A stretch of 64,000 bases of DNA from Urechidicola croceus (GTDB lineage Bacteria; Bacteroidota; Bacteroidia; Flavobacteriales; Flavobacteriaceae): assembly GCF_001761325.1 (NCBI RefSeq), contig NZ_CP017478.1:2129501-2193500 (forward strand). The letters are read 5' to 3'. Below the pieces are notes generated by a model. It was given only the letters and a program-made list of their open reading frames with translations, was not told where the DNA came from and did not search any database. The position numbers and the translations under genes were made by a program. Positions 55,298 to 64,000 of the stretch are shown one piece after another; the first letter of the stretch is position 1, and every line of letters starts with the position of its first letter.

Positions 55298-56260
55298 TTA
55301 ATTCATTTTATTTTTTGATAAAATCTCTGTTAAATTCACTTTAAAAATTCGACTTAGTCCATTTGGGTGAGATTTCATTTCATTAAGTATTTCTTGAATA
55401 TTCTGATGCGTTTCATAATTCTGATTCTGCTCACTTCTTTCACTAGTAAAATAAACTGTATTACTTTTAAAGTCAATAAAAGGACAATAATCTATTTTGT
55501 CGGAATTAATACCTTCTCCAAGATTTATTGCCGGTTTCCAATTGTCTTGTTGATCTTTGAAAGAGATATATAAATCAGTACCACCAACAGTATCTGATCT
55601 TCGATATGATGAAAATATAATTATTCTTTCATCTGGTGAAACATAAGCGTTAAATTCATACGTTTCAGAATTTATAGCGTCTCCTAACGACATTGGCTTG
55701 ATGTATTTGCCATCTACAAGTTTACTTATGTAAATATCTTCTTTTCCCTTAGAGTCTTCTTCATAGGCCGATGTGAAATATAAATTTCCTGAGTTGGTAA
55801 TTGCAGGATAAAACTCATCTTTATCGGTATTAATTGGCGCTTCAATATGTATTGGTTTTGACCATTGTGTATTTAAAGATTCTCTTTCAACATACCAAAT
55901 ATCCATATCTTCTTTTGGATTGTTGGATTCTATTGCTCGATTGGAGGCGAAAAATAATTTTAAATTATCTGGAGATAAGAAGGGTTCTAAATCCTTATCT
56001 TTTCCTGAAAAAGGTGCGACCTTAGGTCTTTGCCAAACCCCATTGATTTTTTTACTTACAGCTATAAAAGAAAATTCTTTTTTAAATCCTTCAATAGTAA
56101 AATACATTTCAGCCTGATTATTGGATATAGAAATATCTCTTACATTTGGAAATTCATTGAAAAAATCAAATTCATAGGCTTCAACTGAATCGATGTTTTC
56201 AATGTTTTGAGAAAAAATAATATTAGAAATTAAGATAAAAAAAAGTACTACAATTTTCAT
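55298..56260 (-). CDS. Exported PD40/WD40-like beta-propeller protein
   Basis: A 320-residue protein with signal peptide (ending NIIFSQ) and repeated TolB/PD40-type blades: SPDNLKLFFASNRA, EFYPAITNSGNLYFTSAYEED, VSPDERIIIFSSYRRSDTVGGTDLYIS, PFIDFKSNTVYFTSERSE. These periplasmic propellers bind protein or peptidoglycan partners; OmpA-linked relatives occur in Bacteroidota, but no OmpA domain is present here. It lies upstream of the ECF sigma gene on the same strand. A perfect palindrome lies just in front of its ATG. Confidence 0.85.
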   Translation of the reverse strand: MKIVVLFFILISNIIFSQNIENIDSVEAYEFDFFNEFPNVRDISISNNQAEMYFTIEGFKKEFSFIAVSKKINGVWQRPKVAPFSGKDKDLEPFLSPDNLKLFFASNRAIESNNPKEDMDIWYVERESLNTQWSKPIHIEAPINTDKDEFYPAITNSGNLYFTSAYEEDSKGKEDIYISKLVDGKYIKPMSLGDAINSETYEFNAYVSPDERIIIFSSYRRSDTVGGTDLYISFKDQQDNWKPAINLGEGINSDKIDYCPFIDFKSNTVYFTSERSEQNQNYETHQNIQEILNEMKSHPNGLSRIFKVNLTEILSKNKMN

Positions 56261-56271
56261 AATTAATCGTT

Positions 56272-56296
56272 TAACAAGTATTAAAATTACTTGTTA
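56272..56296. promoter_or_regulatory. 25-base perfect inverted repeat before the PD40 gene
   Basis: TAACAAGTA (56272-56280), spacer of 7 bases, TACTTGTTA (56288-56296). It lies 12 bases upstream of the ATG at 56260. No T-run follows on either strand, so an operator is more likely than a terminator. Confidence 0.5.
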
Positions 56297-56333
56297 TAAA
56301 ATCATCTTAAAACTAATTATGAAAAGTTTAACT

Positions 56334-59300
56334 TTATACAAAGTTATTAATTTTCTTAAATAGAAGGTTTTTATTAATTGGTTTGGTTAAATAAGCATCA
56401 AACCCATTGTTAATTGCTTCTGTTTTATCGGTTTCCATTGCAAATGCCGAAAGAGCTATAATTGGCAAGTCTGGCTTTTCTTTTTTTATTGATACCATTG
56501 CATCTTTTCCATTCATAATTGGCATCTTCATATCCATCAATATAAGATCAATTTCTGGATGATTTTCAAATATTTCTATTGCTTCTTTACCATTATATGC
56601 TTCTATCACTCTGAAATTGGTTTTTGAAAACAACTCGTTAATATACATCATATTATACTCCTCGTCTTCAACGACTAAAATTGTAATTTCCTTTTCATTT
56701 ACTACAACCTCATTCTTGTTGTCTATTAACGTTTGTAAATTCAAATGTGAACTTGATTTTGAATATGGGATAGTAAAATAGAAATCTGTTCCGTTTTTAC
56801 TTGAAGACAACCATATTTCTCCATTAAACAATTCAATAAATTTTTTAGTAATTGAAAGGCCTAAACCAGTTCCTTTATTCATTTTACTTAAATCATTATT
56901 GGCTTGAATAAAACGATCAAAAATTTTGTCTTGTAACTGTTCTTCTATTCCAGATCCTGTATCTTTTACATAAAATTCGAGATGGTCTTTTTTAAGTTCA
57001 TACCCAAACTGTATCTCGCCATAATCAGTAAACTTAAAGGCATTTGAAATCAAATTAGTCAATATTTGATGTAATTTTGTTTTATCAATTTCAATATTAC
57101 TTAAATTGTCTTTTAACCCTTTATGGCATTTTAATTTTATATTATTTTCTTCTGCTATAGGTTTGTAAAAATTATATAAAATATTTAAAAGGCTATTTAA
57201 ATTAACATTTTCATTAGTAAGTTTTATTACACCTGCTTCAATTTTTGAAATATCGAGAATATCATTTACTATTGAAAGCAATTGCTTGCTACTATCAATA
57301 ACTATTTCTGCATATTTTTTTCTTTGGCTAGTAGATAAATCCGAATCTAAAAACAGTTCTGAAAAACCAATAATTCCGTTCATTGGTGTTCTAATTTCAT
57401 GACTCATATTTGCCAAGAAAGAGGATTTTAATTTATCGGACTCTTGTGCTTTAATTAGAGCGTCTTTGAGTTCTTTTTCTGATTTTTTTCTTTGTATAGT
57501 TGTACTTATTTGATCAGCAACAAACTCTAATAAATTAACATCATTTTCATTAAATGCGTTTTGATTTGTATAATTTTGTACAACTATTGCTCCAACAGCT
57601 TCTCCTTTTATTTTTAATGGAACTCCAACCCAAATAGCAGCATGTTTACCAACTAATTTTACTTCTCCTTGCTCAATTAGTTTCAAATAATCTTTGTTCT
57701 TTAAAAGGAGTGGTTTATTGTTTTTTATAACATAACCAGTTAAGGTATCTTTGGCTGGAAACTCTTCAAGTTGTTCAGTTTCATCAACAAAAACAGGTGT
57801 AGTTATAATATCAGATTCTTTATTGTATAATGCTATATAAAAATTTCTAGTATCAATAATTTTATTCAGTTCTTCTTTTATAAATACACTGAAGTTGTTA
57901 AAATTATCAATAATTGAAGCTGCTTTTGAAATATTATACAAAACCTCTTCTAGCCTTTCTTTTTTAACCCTTTCAGTAATATCATCGACCAATGATGCAA
58001 CACCAATGACATTCCCTTCTGTATCCTTAAGAACAACGTTGTACCAATCACAAGTAATAATTTTTCCATTTTTGGTTAAATTATCATTTGTATTTCTTAA
58101 ACTTCCTTTTTCATTTAAAAGGTTGTCTACTATATTGGACATTTCATCAACCAAATATGGAGGCGTAATTAAATCTTTTATTTTTTTCCCTTTAGCCTCA
58201 TTCTCACAATAACCAAAAATTCTTTCAGCAGATTTATTCCATTCAATTAAATTAAAATCTAAATCCCACATTATTGATGCAAGTGGAGTATGATTAAATT
58301 GGTGTTTTAATCGTTGACTACTTTCAAAAAACAAATCTTCTGTTTTTTTTCTTTCAGTTATATCTTCAACAATACCTTGAATGTGTGTTACTTCATTTCT
58401 ATCATTTTTAATAATGTCAATATTAGCCTGAACCCATTTCATTTCACCATTTTTTGTAATTATGCGAAACGGTCTTGGTCTAAAACCTTGAGATTTATCC
58501 TTTTTACCTAAACTAAATACATTAGTTCTAAAATATTCTAAATCATCAGGATGTACGGTATTATGAATATTTATTTTGTTTGATAGTAGTTCATTATGTG
58601 AATATCCAAATAACTGAATTGAGTTTTCAGAAGCAAATTCTATTGGAAAATTCCATTCGTTTTTACATAAAATAGCAACTGAGGAACTTTTATTGATAAT
58701 ATTATAAGCAGTTTTAATTCTGTTTTCATTGTCTTTTCTTTCAGTTGTTTCATCGAAAAAAATCAAAATATTATCTTTGGATGGAATAATTCTATTTTCA
58801 AACCATCTACCCCAAGGCTCATAAAAATTTTCAAAACTCATTGGTTTTTTTGTTTTTATGGCTTCTTGATAATTATCATAAAAAATATCTCCTTTTCTCT
58901 CAGGAAATTCATTCCAAATATTTTTACCAATTAATTCATCGTAAGACTTTCCTAAAAATTCTGTTGCTTTTTTATTTACATAAGTGTAATTAGAGTTCGC
59001 ATCCAATATTACCAAGCCATCCCTTATGCTTGACAAAGTGTTAGAGAGGAGATGTTTAGTTTTATCAGATTTTTTTTTAGATAACGCATTTTCAATTAAT
59101 ACATTTCTAGTTTTAACTCTTTCTGTGATGTCTTCAACCGAAACAATAACTTGTTCTAAAGATTCTTCACTACCATCAGCAATCTTTACTTTTATCAAAA
59201 TATTAATAATATCATTGCTAAAAGTTTTATTAATTGTTTCAACACTGTTTTCTGTTTTTCCGCATAGTAAATCAACAACTAACCTTTCGAAACCTCTATT

Positions 59301-59657
59301 TGAATCAGGTGTAAATACCTTTTCTAAATTTTGAATTAAATCTTTTTTGCTTTTGGCTTTATATAAACTAACCGCAGCATTATTAACTTCCTTAACAGTA
59401 ACTAATGATGCTAAATGTGATGTAATATGAGGATTTGCTTCAATAAACTCTGGAATAGTTGTGTTATTGGCTTGAACAATTCCATCAATATATCTTTTAA
59501 CACTTGAAAAATCTTCAATCCAAAGTGCAATTGGTGCGTATTCAAAAAAGGTGAAGTATTTATCATTCATGGCTTTTAAAGTTGATTTATTCTCATTTTC
59601 ATGAGATGAACATGTATGATAATCTAGAATAGTTTTTGGGGAAACTTTTTCTTTCAT
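56334..59657 (-). CDS. Hybrid sensor histidine kinase with multiple PAS, GAF and receiver domains
   Basis: An 1107-residue cytoplasmic hybrid kinase without membrane helices. The order is: an N-terminal PAS-like region, three clear PAS domains (about 205-310, 318-435, 445-565), a GAF domain (about 570-720; AIWVGVPLKIKGEAVGAIVVQNY), the HisKA domain with phospho-acceptor His753 (FLANMSHEIRTP), HATPase (DTGSGIEEQLQDKIFDRF, GTGLGLSITKKF), and a C-terminal receiver with Asp1042 (LILMDMKMP) and Lys1092 (LTKP). It senses cytoplasmic cues and phosphorylates its own receiver. No output regulator is encoded beside it. A second kinase gene lies upstream on the same strand. Confidence 0.95.
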   Translation of the reverse strand: MKEKVSPKTILDYHTCSSHENENKSTLKAMNDKYFTFFEYAPIALWIEDFSSVKRYIDGIVQANNTTIPEFIEANPHITSHLASLVTVKEVNNAAVSLYKAKSKKDLIQNLEKVFTPDSNRGFERLVVDLLCGKTENSVETINKTFSNDIINILIKVKIADGSEESLEQVIVSVEDITERVKTRNVLIENALSKKKSDKTKHLLSNTLSSIRDGLVILDANSNYTYVNKKATEFLGKSYDELIGKNIWNEFPERKGDIFYDNYQEAIKTKKPMSFENFYEPWGRWFENRIIPSKDNILIFFDETTERKDNENRIKTAYNIINKSSSVAILCKNEWNFPIEFASENSIQLFGYSHNELLSNKINIHNTVHPDDLEYFRTNVFSLGKKDKSQGFRPRPFRIITKNGEMKWVQANIDIIKNDRNEVTHIQGIVEDITERKKTEDLFFESSQRLKHQFNHTPLASIMWDLDFNLIEWNKSAERIFGYCENEAKGKKIKDLITPPYLVDEMSNIVDNLLNEKGSLRNTNDNLTKNGKIITCDWYNVVLKDTEGNVIGVASLVDDITERVKKERLEEVLYNISKAASIIDNFNNFSVFIKEELNKIIDTRNFYIALYNKESDIITTPVFVDETEQLEEFPAKDTLTGYVIKNNKPLLLKNKDYLKLIEQGEVKLVGKHAAIWVGVPLKIKGEAVGAIVVQNYTNQNAFNENDVNLLEFVADQISTTIQRKKSEKELKDALIKAQESDKLKSSFLANMSHEIRTPMNGIIGFSELFLDSDLSTSQRKKYAEIVIDSSKQLLSIVNDILDISKIEAGVIKLTNENVNLNSLLNILYNFYKPIAEENNIKLKCHKGLKDNLSNIEIDKTKLHQILTNLISNAFKFTDYGEIQFGYELKKDHLEFYVKDTGSGIEEQLQDKIFDRFIQANNDLSKMNKGTGLGLSITKKFIELFNGEIWLSSSKNGTDFYFTIPYSKSSSHLNLQTLIDNKNEVVVNEKEITILVVEDEEYNMMYINELFSKTNFRVIEAYNGKEAIEIFENHPEIDLILMDMKMPIMNGKDAMVSIKKEKPDLPIIALSAFAMETDKTEAINNGFDAYLTKPINKNLLFKKINNFV

Positions 59658-59681
59658 TTGAATAAGAGGGGTTTAAAATCA

Positions 59682-59689
59682 CAAATATA
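59682..59689 (-). promoter_or_regulatory. -7 element of the hybrid kinase gene
   Basis: The minus strand reads TATATTTG (exact TAnnTTTG), 25 bases before the ATG at 59657, inside a small dyad (ATCA...TGAT). It suggests the kinase is not simply read through from the upstream kinase gene. Confidence 0.5.
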
Positions 59690-59755
59690 TGATTTTTTAT
59701 GTTATACTTCTCAATTTAAATATGGTACTTCAATAACCTATATTTTTTATAAAAT

Positions 59756-60547
59756 TTATCTTTTAGGTAGTTCAATCTGAATGGTAGTTCCATTATTTTC
59801 AGAACTTTCAATTGTTATTGTTCCATTATGTATAGAAATAATTTTTTTGGCAATCGTCAATCCAAGACCAATGCACTTTTCTTTATCTTCAGAATAGGTG
59901 TTTACTACAAAAAAGTCATCAAAAACTAAAGGAAGATTTGTTTCAGAAATACCTATACCATAATCAGTAATACTAGTTGTTATGGTATCAATATTATTCT
60001 TAATTGAAATCTCAATTGTTGTGTTTTTAGGTGAATAACGAATGGCATTATGAATTACATTAACAAGTGCGCTTTTTAATTCAACACTATTAATTGGTAA
60101 AATAATTTCAGTTTTAGGAAATTCTTTTTTTAAAGTAATCTCTTTTTTTTGTAATGCTATGTAAAAATCAGAAATTACATCTTCAATCAATTCTATATAA
60201 TTATAATTTTTTACTTCAAAATTTTCCTCTAAGGCTTGAACACGAGAATAATTAATTACATTATTCAATAATTGAATTGAAAAATCAGCAGATGAATTTA
60301 TAACATTTAAATGAGTTACCATTTTTTGTGTAGAATATTCTTCAATATCTTCAAGAATCATTTCAGAAAAAGAATAAATTGCTCCAACAGGGTTTTTCAA
60401 ATTATGAACCAATTTATTCAATAGTTTTTTATGATTTTTTTGAATACTTTTTAATTCATTATCCTTATTACTCAAATTGAATTTAAGGGAAACTATTTTA
60501 TCTTCTAATTCTTGGATATATTTATCTTTGTCTTTTGTAATTTCCAA
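59756..60547 (-). CDS. Small cytoplasmic sensor histidine kinase
   Basis: A 263-residue kinase consisting of an N-terminal coiled coil (KYIQELEDKIVSLKFNLSNKDNELKSIQ, split by charge pattern), a HisKA-like dimerisation domain with His48 (LVHNLKNPVGAIYSF) and an HATPase domain (NAIRYSPKNT, DYGIGISETNLPLVFDDFF, GLGLTIAKKIISIHNGTI). It has no sensor or membrane domain, so the signal may come through a partner protein. It lies upstream of the hybrid kinase in the same direction and may work with it. Divergent from panB. Confidence 0.92.
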   Translation of the reverse strand: MEITKDKDKYIQELEDKIVSLKFNLSNKDNELKSIQKNHKKLLNKLVHNLKNPVGAIYSFSEMILEDIEEYSTQKMVTHLNVINSSADFSIQLLNNVINYSRVQALEENFEVKNYNYIELIEDVISDFYIALQKKEITLKKEFPKTEIILPINSVELKSALVNVIHNAIRYSPKNTTIEISIKNNIDTITTSITDYGIGISETNLPLVFDDFFVVNTYSEDKEKCIGLGLTIAKKIISIHNGTITIESSENNGTTIQIELPKR

Positions 60548-60684
60548 AATATGAATTTTTTATAAATCAATTTATTAAATTGATGAAACTCAACTTCAAA
60601 AATAAGAATCATATTTAATTAACCTAATATTTATTTTAAAAGGATGTATTTTAATTTTAACACCAAATAATAAACGTCAATTTA

Positions 60685-60715
60685 TTTGTCACATATTATT
60701 CAAGTATAAATTTTG
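60685..60715 (+). promoter_or_regulatory. Probable panB promoter
   Basis: TTTG (60685-60688) and TATAAATTTTG (60705-60715) resemble the Bacteroidota -33/-7 pair, with one extra base in the -7 gap. It lies 30 bases before the panB ATG. Confidence 0.4.
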
Positions 60716-60744
60716 CTTATTTTTACACTCTAAATTATTTAAAA

Positions 60745-61563
60745 ATGTCAACAGCAAAAAAAGAATACAAGCGAATTACAGTTAAATCATTGGTTGAAAT
60801 GAAGCGCAACGGAGAAAAAATTTCAATGTTAACCGCATATGATTATACCATGGCTAAAATTGTTGATAGTGCTGGAATTGATGTAATCTTAGTAGGTGAT
60901 TCTGCATCAAATGTAATGGCTGGACATGAAACTACGGTTCCTATTACTCTAGATCAAATGATTTATCATGCTAGTTCGGTAATTAGAGCTATTCAACGTT
61001 GTTTAGTTGTTGTTGATTTACCGTTTGGTAGTTATCAATCTGATCCAAAAGAAGCTCTTCGTAGTGCTATTAGAATTATGAAAGAAAGCGGAGCACACTC
61101 AATAAAATTAGAAGGAGGAAAAGAAGTTAAAGACTCTATTAAAAAAATATTAAATGCAGGGATTCCTGTAATGGGGCATTTGGGCTTAACACCTCAATCA
61201 ATCTATAAATTTGGGACATACACTGTTAGAGCAAAGGAAGAAGAAGAAGCTGAAAAATTAAAAGAAGATGCCTTATTATTAGAAAAATTAGGATGTTTTG
61301 CAATTGTATTAGAAAAAGTTCCTGCTAAACTGGCTCAAGAAGTAGCAGAAAGTATTTCAATTCCTGTAATTGGTATTGGTGCTGGTGCTGGTGTTGACGG
61401 ACAAGTTTTAGTTACTCATGATATGATAGGTATGACTCATGAATTTCATCCGAGATTTTTACGTAGATACTTAAACTTATATGACGAAATGACCAATGCT
61501 TTTGAAAATTATATTAGTGATGTAAAAAGTGTTGACTTTCCAAATGAAAATGAACAATATTAA
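60745..61563 (+). CDS. panB: 3-methyl-2-oxobutanoate hydroxymethyltransferase
   Basis: A 272-residue TIM-barrel enzyme forming ketopantoate from alpha-ketoisovalerate and methylene-THF, the first committed step of pantothenate and CoA synthesis. The motifs [31 protein letters not shown] (split over the Mg site), [27 protein letters not shown] and [19 protein letters not shown] are all present. The length is normal. It is followed after 2 bases by a hydroxyacid dehydrogenase gene; panC is not in the window. Confidence 0.97.
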   Translation: MSTAKKEYKRITVKSLVEMKRNGEKISMLTAYDYTMAKIVDSAGIDVILVGDSASNVMAGHETTVPITLDQMIYHASSVIRAIQRCLVVVDLPFGSYQSDPKEALRSAIRIMKESGAHSIKLEGGKEVKDSIKKILNAGIPVMGHLGLTPQSIYKFGTYTVRAKEEEEAEKLKEDALLLEKLGCFAIVLEKVPAKLAQEVAESISIPVIGIGAGAGVDGQVLVTHDMIGMTHEFHPRFLRRYLNLYDEMTNAFENYISDVKSVDFPNENEQY

Positions 61564-61565
61564 GA

Positions 61566-62504
61566 ATGAAAATATTACACCTCGACTCAAACCATCCATT
61601 ATTAATTAATCAACTCAGTGACCTTGGTTTTGAAAATATTGAGGATTACTCTTCTACTAAAGCCGAAATTCAAAAAATCATTCATAATTATGATGGTATA
61701 GTCATTAGAAGTCGATTTAAAATTGATAAGCAATTTATTGACTCTGCAAAAAAATTAAAATTTATTGCTCGAGTTGGTGCTGGTTTAGAAAGTATTGATT
61801 GTGAATATGCAGAATCAAAAAACATCAAATTAATAGCTGCACCAGAAGGAAATCGAAATGCTGTTGGTGAACATTCTCTTGGTATGCTACTTTCTCTCTT
61901 TAATAAAATGAACAAAGCCGATAGAGAAATTCGTCAAGGAAAATGGCTTCGCGAAGACAATAGAGGTTTAGAATTGGATGGGAAAATAGTTGGTTTGATT
62001 GGTTATGGAAATATGGGAAAATCATTTGCCAAAAAATTACGGGGATTTGATGTTGAAGTAATTTGTTTTGATATTAAAGAAAATGTTGGGGATGAAAATT
62101 GCAAACAAGTTTCATTAATCGAATTACAAGAAAAGGCAGATGTATTGAGCTTACATACTCCCTTTAATGAACTATCACACAATATGATAAATAAAGATTT
62201 TATCAACTCATTTTCAAAACCATTTTGGCTAATAAATACCGCTCGTGGAACAGCAGTAGTGACTGAAGATTTAGTCATCGGTCTTAAATCTGGACAAATA
62301 TTAGGTGCTGGACTTGATGTATTGGAATACGAAAAACTTTCTTTTGAGAATTTATTTGAAAACAATTCTCTTCCTAAGGCATTTGAATATCTAATACAAA
62401 GTGAAAATGTACTCCTTTCTCCACACGTTGCTGGATGGACTGTAGAATCTAAAATTAAATTAGCACAAACAATTGTAGATAAAATCAAAGCAAATTTTTG
62501 TTAA
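61566..62504 (+). CDS. D-2-hydroxyacid dehydrogenase (phosphoglycerate dehydrogenase-like)
   Basis: A 312-residue NAD-dependent dehydrogenase. The substrate domain has IVIRSRFKID and VGAGLESID, the nucleotide-binding domain has VGLIGYGNMGKSFAKKL, and the catalytic Arg, Glu and His are seen in NTARGTAVV, GLDVLEYE and SPHVAGWTVES. It resembles SerA-type phosphoglycerate dehydrogenases without the ACT domain. The precise substrate (3-phosphoglycerate or another 2-hydroxyacid) cannot be fixed. It is translated 2 bases after panB and just ahead of a GNAT gene. Confidence 0.92.
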   Translation: MKILHLDSNHPLLINQLSDLGFENIEDYSSTKAEIQKIIHNYDGIVIRSRFKIDKQFIDSAKKLKFIARVGAGLESIDCEYAESKNIKLIAAPEGNRNAVGEHSLGMLLSLFNKMNKADREIRQGKWLREDNRGLELDGKIVGLIGYGNMGKSFAKKLRGFDVEVICFDIKENVGDENCKQVSLIELQEKADVLSLHTPFNELSHNMINKDFINSFSKPFWLINTARGTAVVTEDLVIGLKSGQILGAGLDVLEYEKLSFENLFENNSLPKAFEYLIQSENVLLSPHVAGWTVESKIKLAQTIVDKIKANFC

Positions 62505-62513
62505 TTTTATCAA

Positions 62514-62963
62514 ATGATACAATTAAAACGAACCAATTCTAACAATTCAGATTTCATAGAACTCGTAAAAGAACTAGATGCCTATTTAAAAATTGTTGAT
62601 GGAGATGATCATTCATTTTACAATCAATATAACAGTATTGAAACAATAAAACATGTTGTTGTTGCTTATTTAGATTTTACTCCTATAGGTTGTGGCGCAA
62701 TTAAAAAACTTGACAACACTTCAATGGAAATAAAAAGAATGTTCGTTTCTCCAAAAACAAGAGGTCATGGTGTTGCAACATCAATTCTAATCGAATTAGA
62801 AACATGGGCAAAAGAATTAAACTATAAAAAATGTATTTTAGAAACAGGTAAACGTCAAGTTGAAGCCATACAATTGTATAAAAAAAATGACTATAAAATA
62901 ATTCCAAATTATGGTCAGTATAAAAATGTGGAAAATAGTTTTTGCTTTGAAAAACATATTTAA
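62514..62963 (+). CDS. GNAT-family N-acetyltransferase
   Basis: A 149-residue acetyltransferase. The acetyl-CoA pyrophosphate-binding motif is SPKTRGHGVATSILIELE, preceded by MEIKRMFV and followed by the C-terminal YKKCILETGKRQVEAIQLYKKNDYK block. The acceptor amine is unknown. The gene lies 9 bases behind the dehydrogenase and is probably part of the panB operon. Confidence 0.9.
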   Translation: MIQLKRTNSNNSDFIELVKELDAYLKIVDGDDHSFYNQYNSIETIKHVVVAYLDFTPIGCGAIKKLDNTSMEIKRMFVSPKTRGHGVATSILIELETWAKELNYKKCILETGKRQVEAIQLYKKNDYKIIPNYGQYKNVENSFCFEKHI

Positions 62964-62970
62964 TTGAAAT

Positions 62971-63384
62971 ATGAAAAAAACCATTTTAATATTTTCTCTC
63001 CTCATTATTGCTCTTTTAATTCTTTTTCAAGTAAGTAAATATGCGGTGTTTTTTGGTAAAACTTCTGTTGAGTTAGTGACCACAATCATTGCTCTTATTT
63101 TTCTAGTTATTGGTATTTTTCTAAATAAAAAAAGTCTACATAAAGTAAGTCCAAAAAACGAAGAAATAGACTCTAAAAAAATTGAAGAATTAGAAATTAG
63201 CAAACGAGAATATGAAGTACTTCAAAAAATATCAGAAGGGTATTCTAATAAAGAAATTGGAGAAAAATTATTCGTATCAGAAAGTACAATCAAAACTCAT
63301 GTTTCTAATTTATTAGTTAAACTTAATGCTAAGCGTAGAACTCAGGCTGTTAAAAAAGCCAAAGAAATCAATATATTAAACTAA
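62971..63384 (+). CDS. Membrane-anchored LuxR-type transcription regulator
   Basis: A 137-residue protein with two N-terminal membrane helices (about residues 4-20 and 31-50), a short charged linker, and a C-terminal LuxR/GerE helix-turn-helix (LEISKREYEVLQKISEGYSNKEIGEKLFVSESTIKTHVSNLLVKL). It has no receiver domain. Such short anchored LuxR proteins are common in Flavobacteriaceae and often precede a DUF4199 gene, as here. The signal is unknown. The 85-base gap to the next gene holds a promoter. Confidence 0.88.
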   Translation: MKKTILIFSLLIIALLILFQVSKYAVFFGKTSVELVTTIIALIFLVIGIFLNKKSLHKVSPKNEEIDSKKIEELEISKREYEVLQKISEGYSNKEIGEKLFVSESTIKTHVSNLLVKLNAKRRTQAVKKAKEINILN

Positions 63385-63435
63385 AGTAGGAGTCAAATGG
63401 TACTTTAGTATGAGTGTTTTTATAACCTTCACTTG

Positions 63436-63443
63436 TAGTTTTG
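63436..63443 (+). promoter_or_regulatory. -7 element of the DUF4199 gene
   Basis: TAGTTTTG (exact TAnnTTTG) lies 25 bases before the ATG at 63469. A small dyad (CTAAAGTA/TACTTTAG, 63381-63408) after the LuxR stop may be a weak terminator or an operator. Confidence 0.5.
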
Positions 63444-63468
63444 TATAAAACATTTAACTTTATACATT

Positions 63469-63978
63469 ATGAAACAATCCATTTTAAAATTTGGCGGATA
63501 CGGTGCCTTAACTGGTGGAATCATTTTTATGGGAAGCCATTTTTTTTCCGGAAAAATTGACATGGGATTACTCGAAATTTTCGGTTACATCTCAATATTT
63601 GCTTCCTTATCTTTTGTTTTTTTCGGAATTAAACATTTTAGAGATCAATTTAATAACGGAACAATTACATTTGGAAAAGCAATTATTATTGGACTTGCCA
63701 TCTCTGCAATTGTTGGGATTACTATAGGTATTTTAGATATTATTTATGTCACAATTATTAACCCTAATTTTGCCAATGAATATGTTCAATATACTTTAGA
63801 TGGAATGAAAAAAACACTTTCTCCAGAAGTATTTGAAATTCAAAAAGCACAATTATTAGAAGAAATGAAGGCTTACGATAATCCAGCATTTGCTGGATTA
63901 TTTATGTTTGGAATTATTTTCGCTATCGGAATGATAATTTCCATAATTTCAGCACTAATCTTACAAAGAAAAAATTAA
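63469..63978 (+). CDS. DUF4199 family membrane protein
   Basis: A 169-residue protein with four predicted membrane helices (about residues 8-27, 35-53, 70-92, 140-165) and the family pattern GYGALTGGIIFMGSHFF, FFGIKHFRDQFNNGTITFGKAIIIGL and a helical periplasmic loop rich in Glu/Lys. DUF4199 is Bacteroidota-specific and has no assigned function. Its position beside a LuxR-type regulator gene suggests it may be a target of, or signal partner for, that regulator (inference). Confidence 0.87.
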   Translation: MKQSILKFGGYGALTGGIIFMGSHFFSGKIDMGLLEIFGYISIFASLSFVFFGIKHFRDQFNNGTITFGKAIIIGLAISAIVGITIGILDIIYVTIINPNFANEYVQYTLDGMKKTLSPEVFEIQKAQLLEEMKAYDNPAFAGLFMFGIIFAIGMIISIISALILQRKN

Positions 63979-63979
63979 A

Positions 63980-64000
63980 ATGGATTTAGGAACATTTTCT
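63980..64000 (+). CDS. Start of a further gene, cut by the window edge
   Basis: An ATG directly after the DUF4199 stop opens a frame MDLGTFS that runs off the end. The first residues look like the start of VOC/glyoxalase-type proteins often found after DUF4199 genes in this group, but seven residues are too few for assignment. Confidence 0.3.

Overview
The window is AT-rich and densely coded, and it reads as a chromosomal segment of a Bacteroidota, most likely a member of Flavobacteriaceae. The evidence is a PorP/SprF-type protein, type IX secretion (T9SS) sorting domains of both type A and type B, a SusC-like TonB receptor with an N-terminal carboxypeptidase-regulatory domain, DUF4199 and DUF4286 proteins, atpD-atpC split from the rest of the ATP synthase genes, and many promoters with the Bacteroidota -7 element TAnnTTTG. 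No rRNA, tRNA, CRISPR array, integrase or IS transposase was recognised. No gene-free stretch exceeds 300 bases; the largest gaps (about 150-230 bases) hold promoters, terminators or repeats.

Layout. 1-4046: a Mn/Zn/Fe-type ABC importer (binding protein, ATPase, two permeases with fused winged-helix tails) interrupted by a four-helix-bundle gene. 4164-5018: an isolated GT11-like glycosyltransferase. 5108-8379: feoA-feoB, a 43-residue Cys-rich FeoB partner, and a Sco copper chaperone. 8536-9864: rseP. 9939-18976: a biotin locus (bioB, a KAS-type synthase, bioA, bioD, bioF) carrying an AbiH-family gene, a GIY-YIG nuclease gene and a cluster of palindromic repeats. 19027-20723: umuC-umuD. 20779-22633: atpC, atpD. 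22808-27173: TonB receptor plus SGNH lipoprotein. 27365-35658: two paralogous secreted reprolysin-like metalloproteases and a PorP/SprF partner. 35815-43681: housekeeping genes (ribF, serS, rsmA, mgtE, an rRNA/tRNA methyltransferase) with a TPR protein and an unannotated 47-residue ORF behind a sigma-54-like promoter. 43718-49752: envelope glycolipid modification (two GT39, PAP2, GT2, UPF0104). 49822-54356: mutS, an NTF2-like protein, an RNA methylase, tatA, an O-methyltransferase. 54411-60547: ECF sigma and putative anti-sigma, a PD40 protein, and two histidine kinases. 60745-64000: panB, a hydroxyacid dehydrogenase, GNAT, LuxR-type, DUF4199 and the first codons of another gene.

The most unusual part is the biotin locus. 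A 29-base hairpin unit occurs there as inverted pairs (about 70 bases, like REPINs of other bacteria), as single units and as degenerate copies, six loci in 4.6 kb and none seen elsewhere in the window. The hairpin stems differ between copies with mostly compensating changes. One pair lies inside bioF and one unit inside the KAS gene; both are translated in frame as roughly 24-residue inserts. bioF has a second insert from another palindrome. Repeat sequence also supplies the stop codon of bioD. A single-domain GIY-YIG nuclease gene lies between two copies, which makes it a candidate mobiliser playing the role RAYT transposases play for REPINs. That link is inference from position only.
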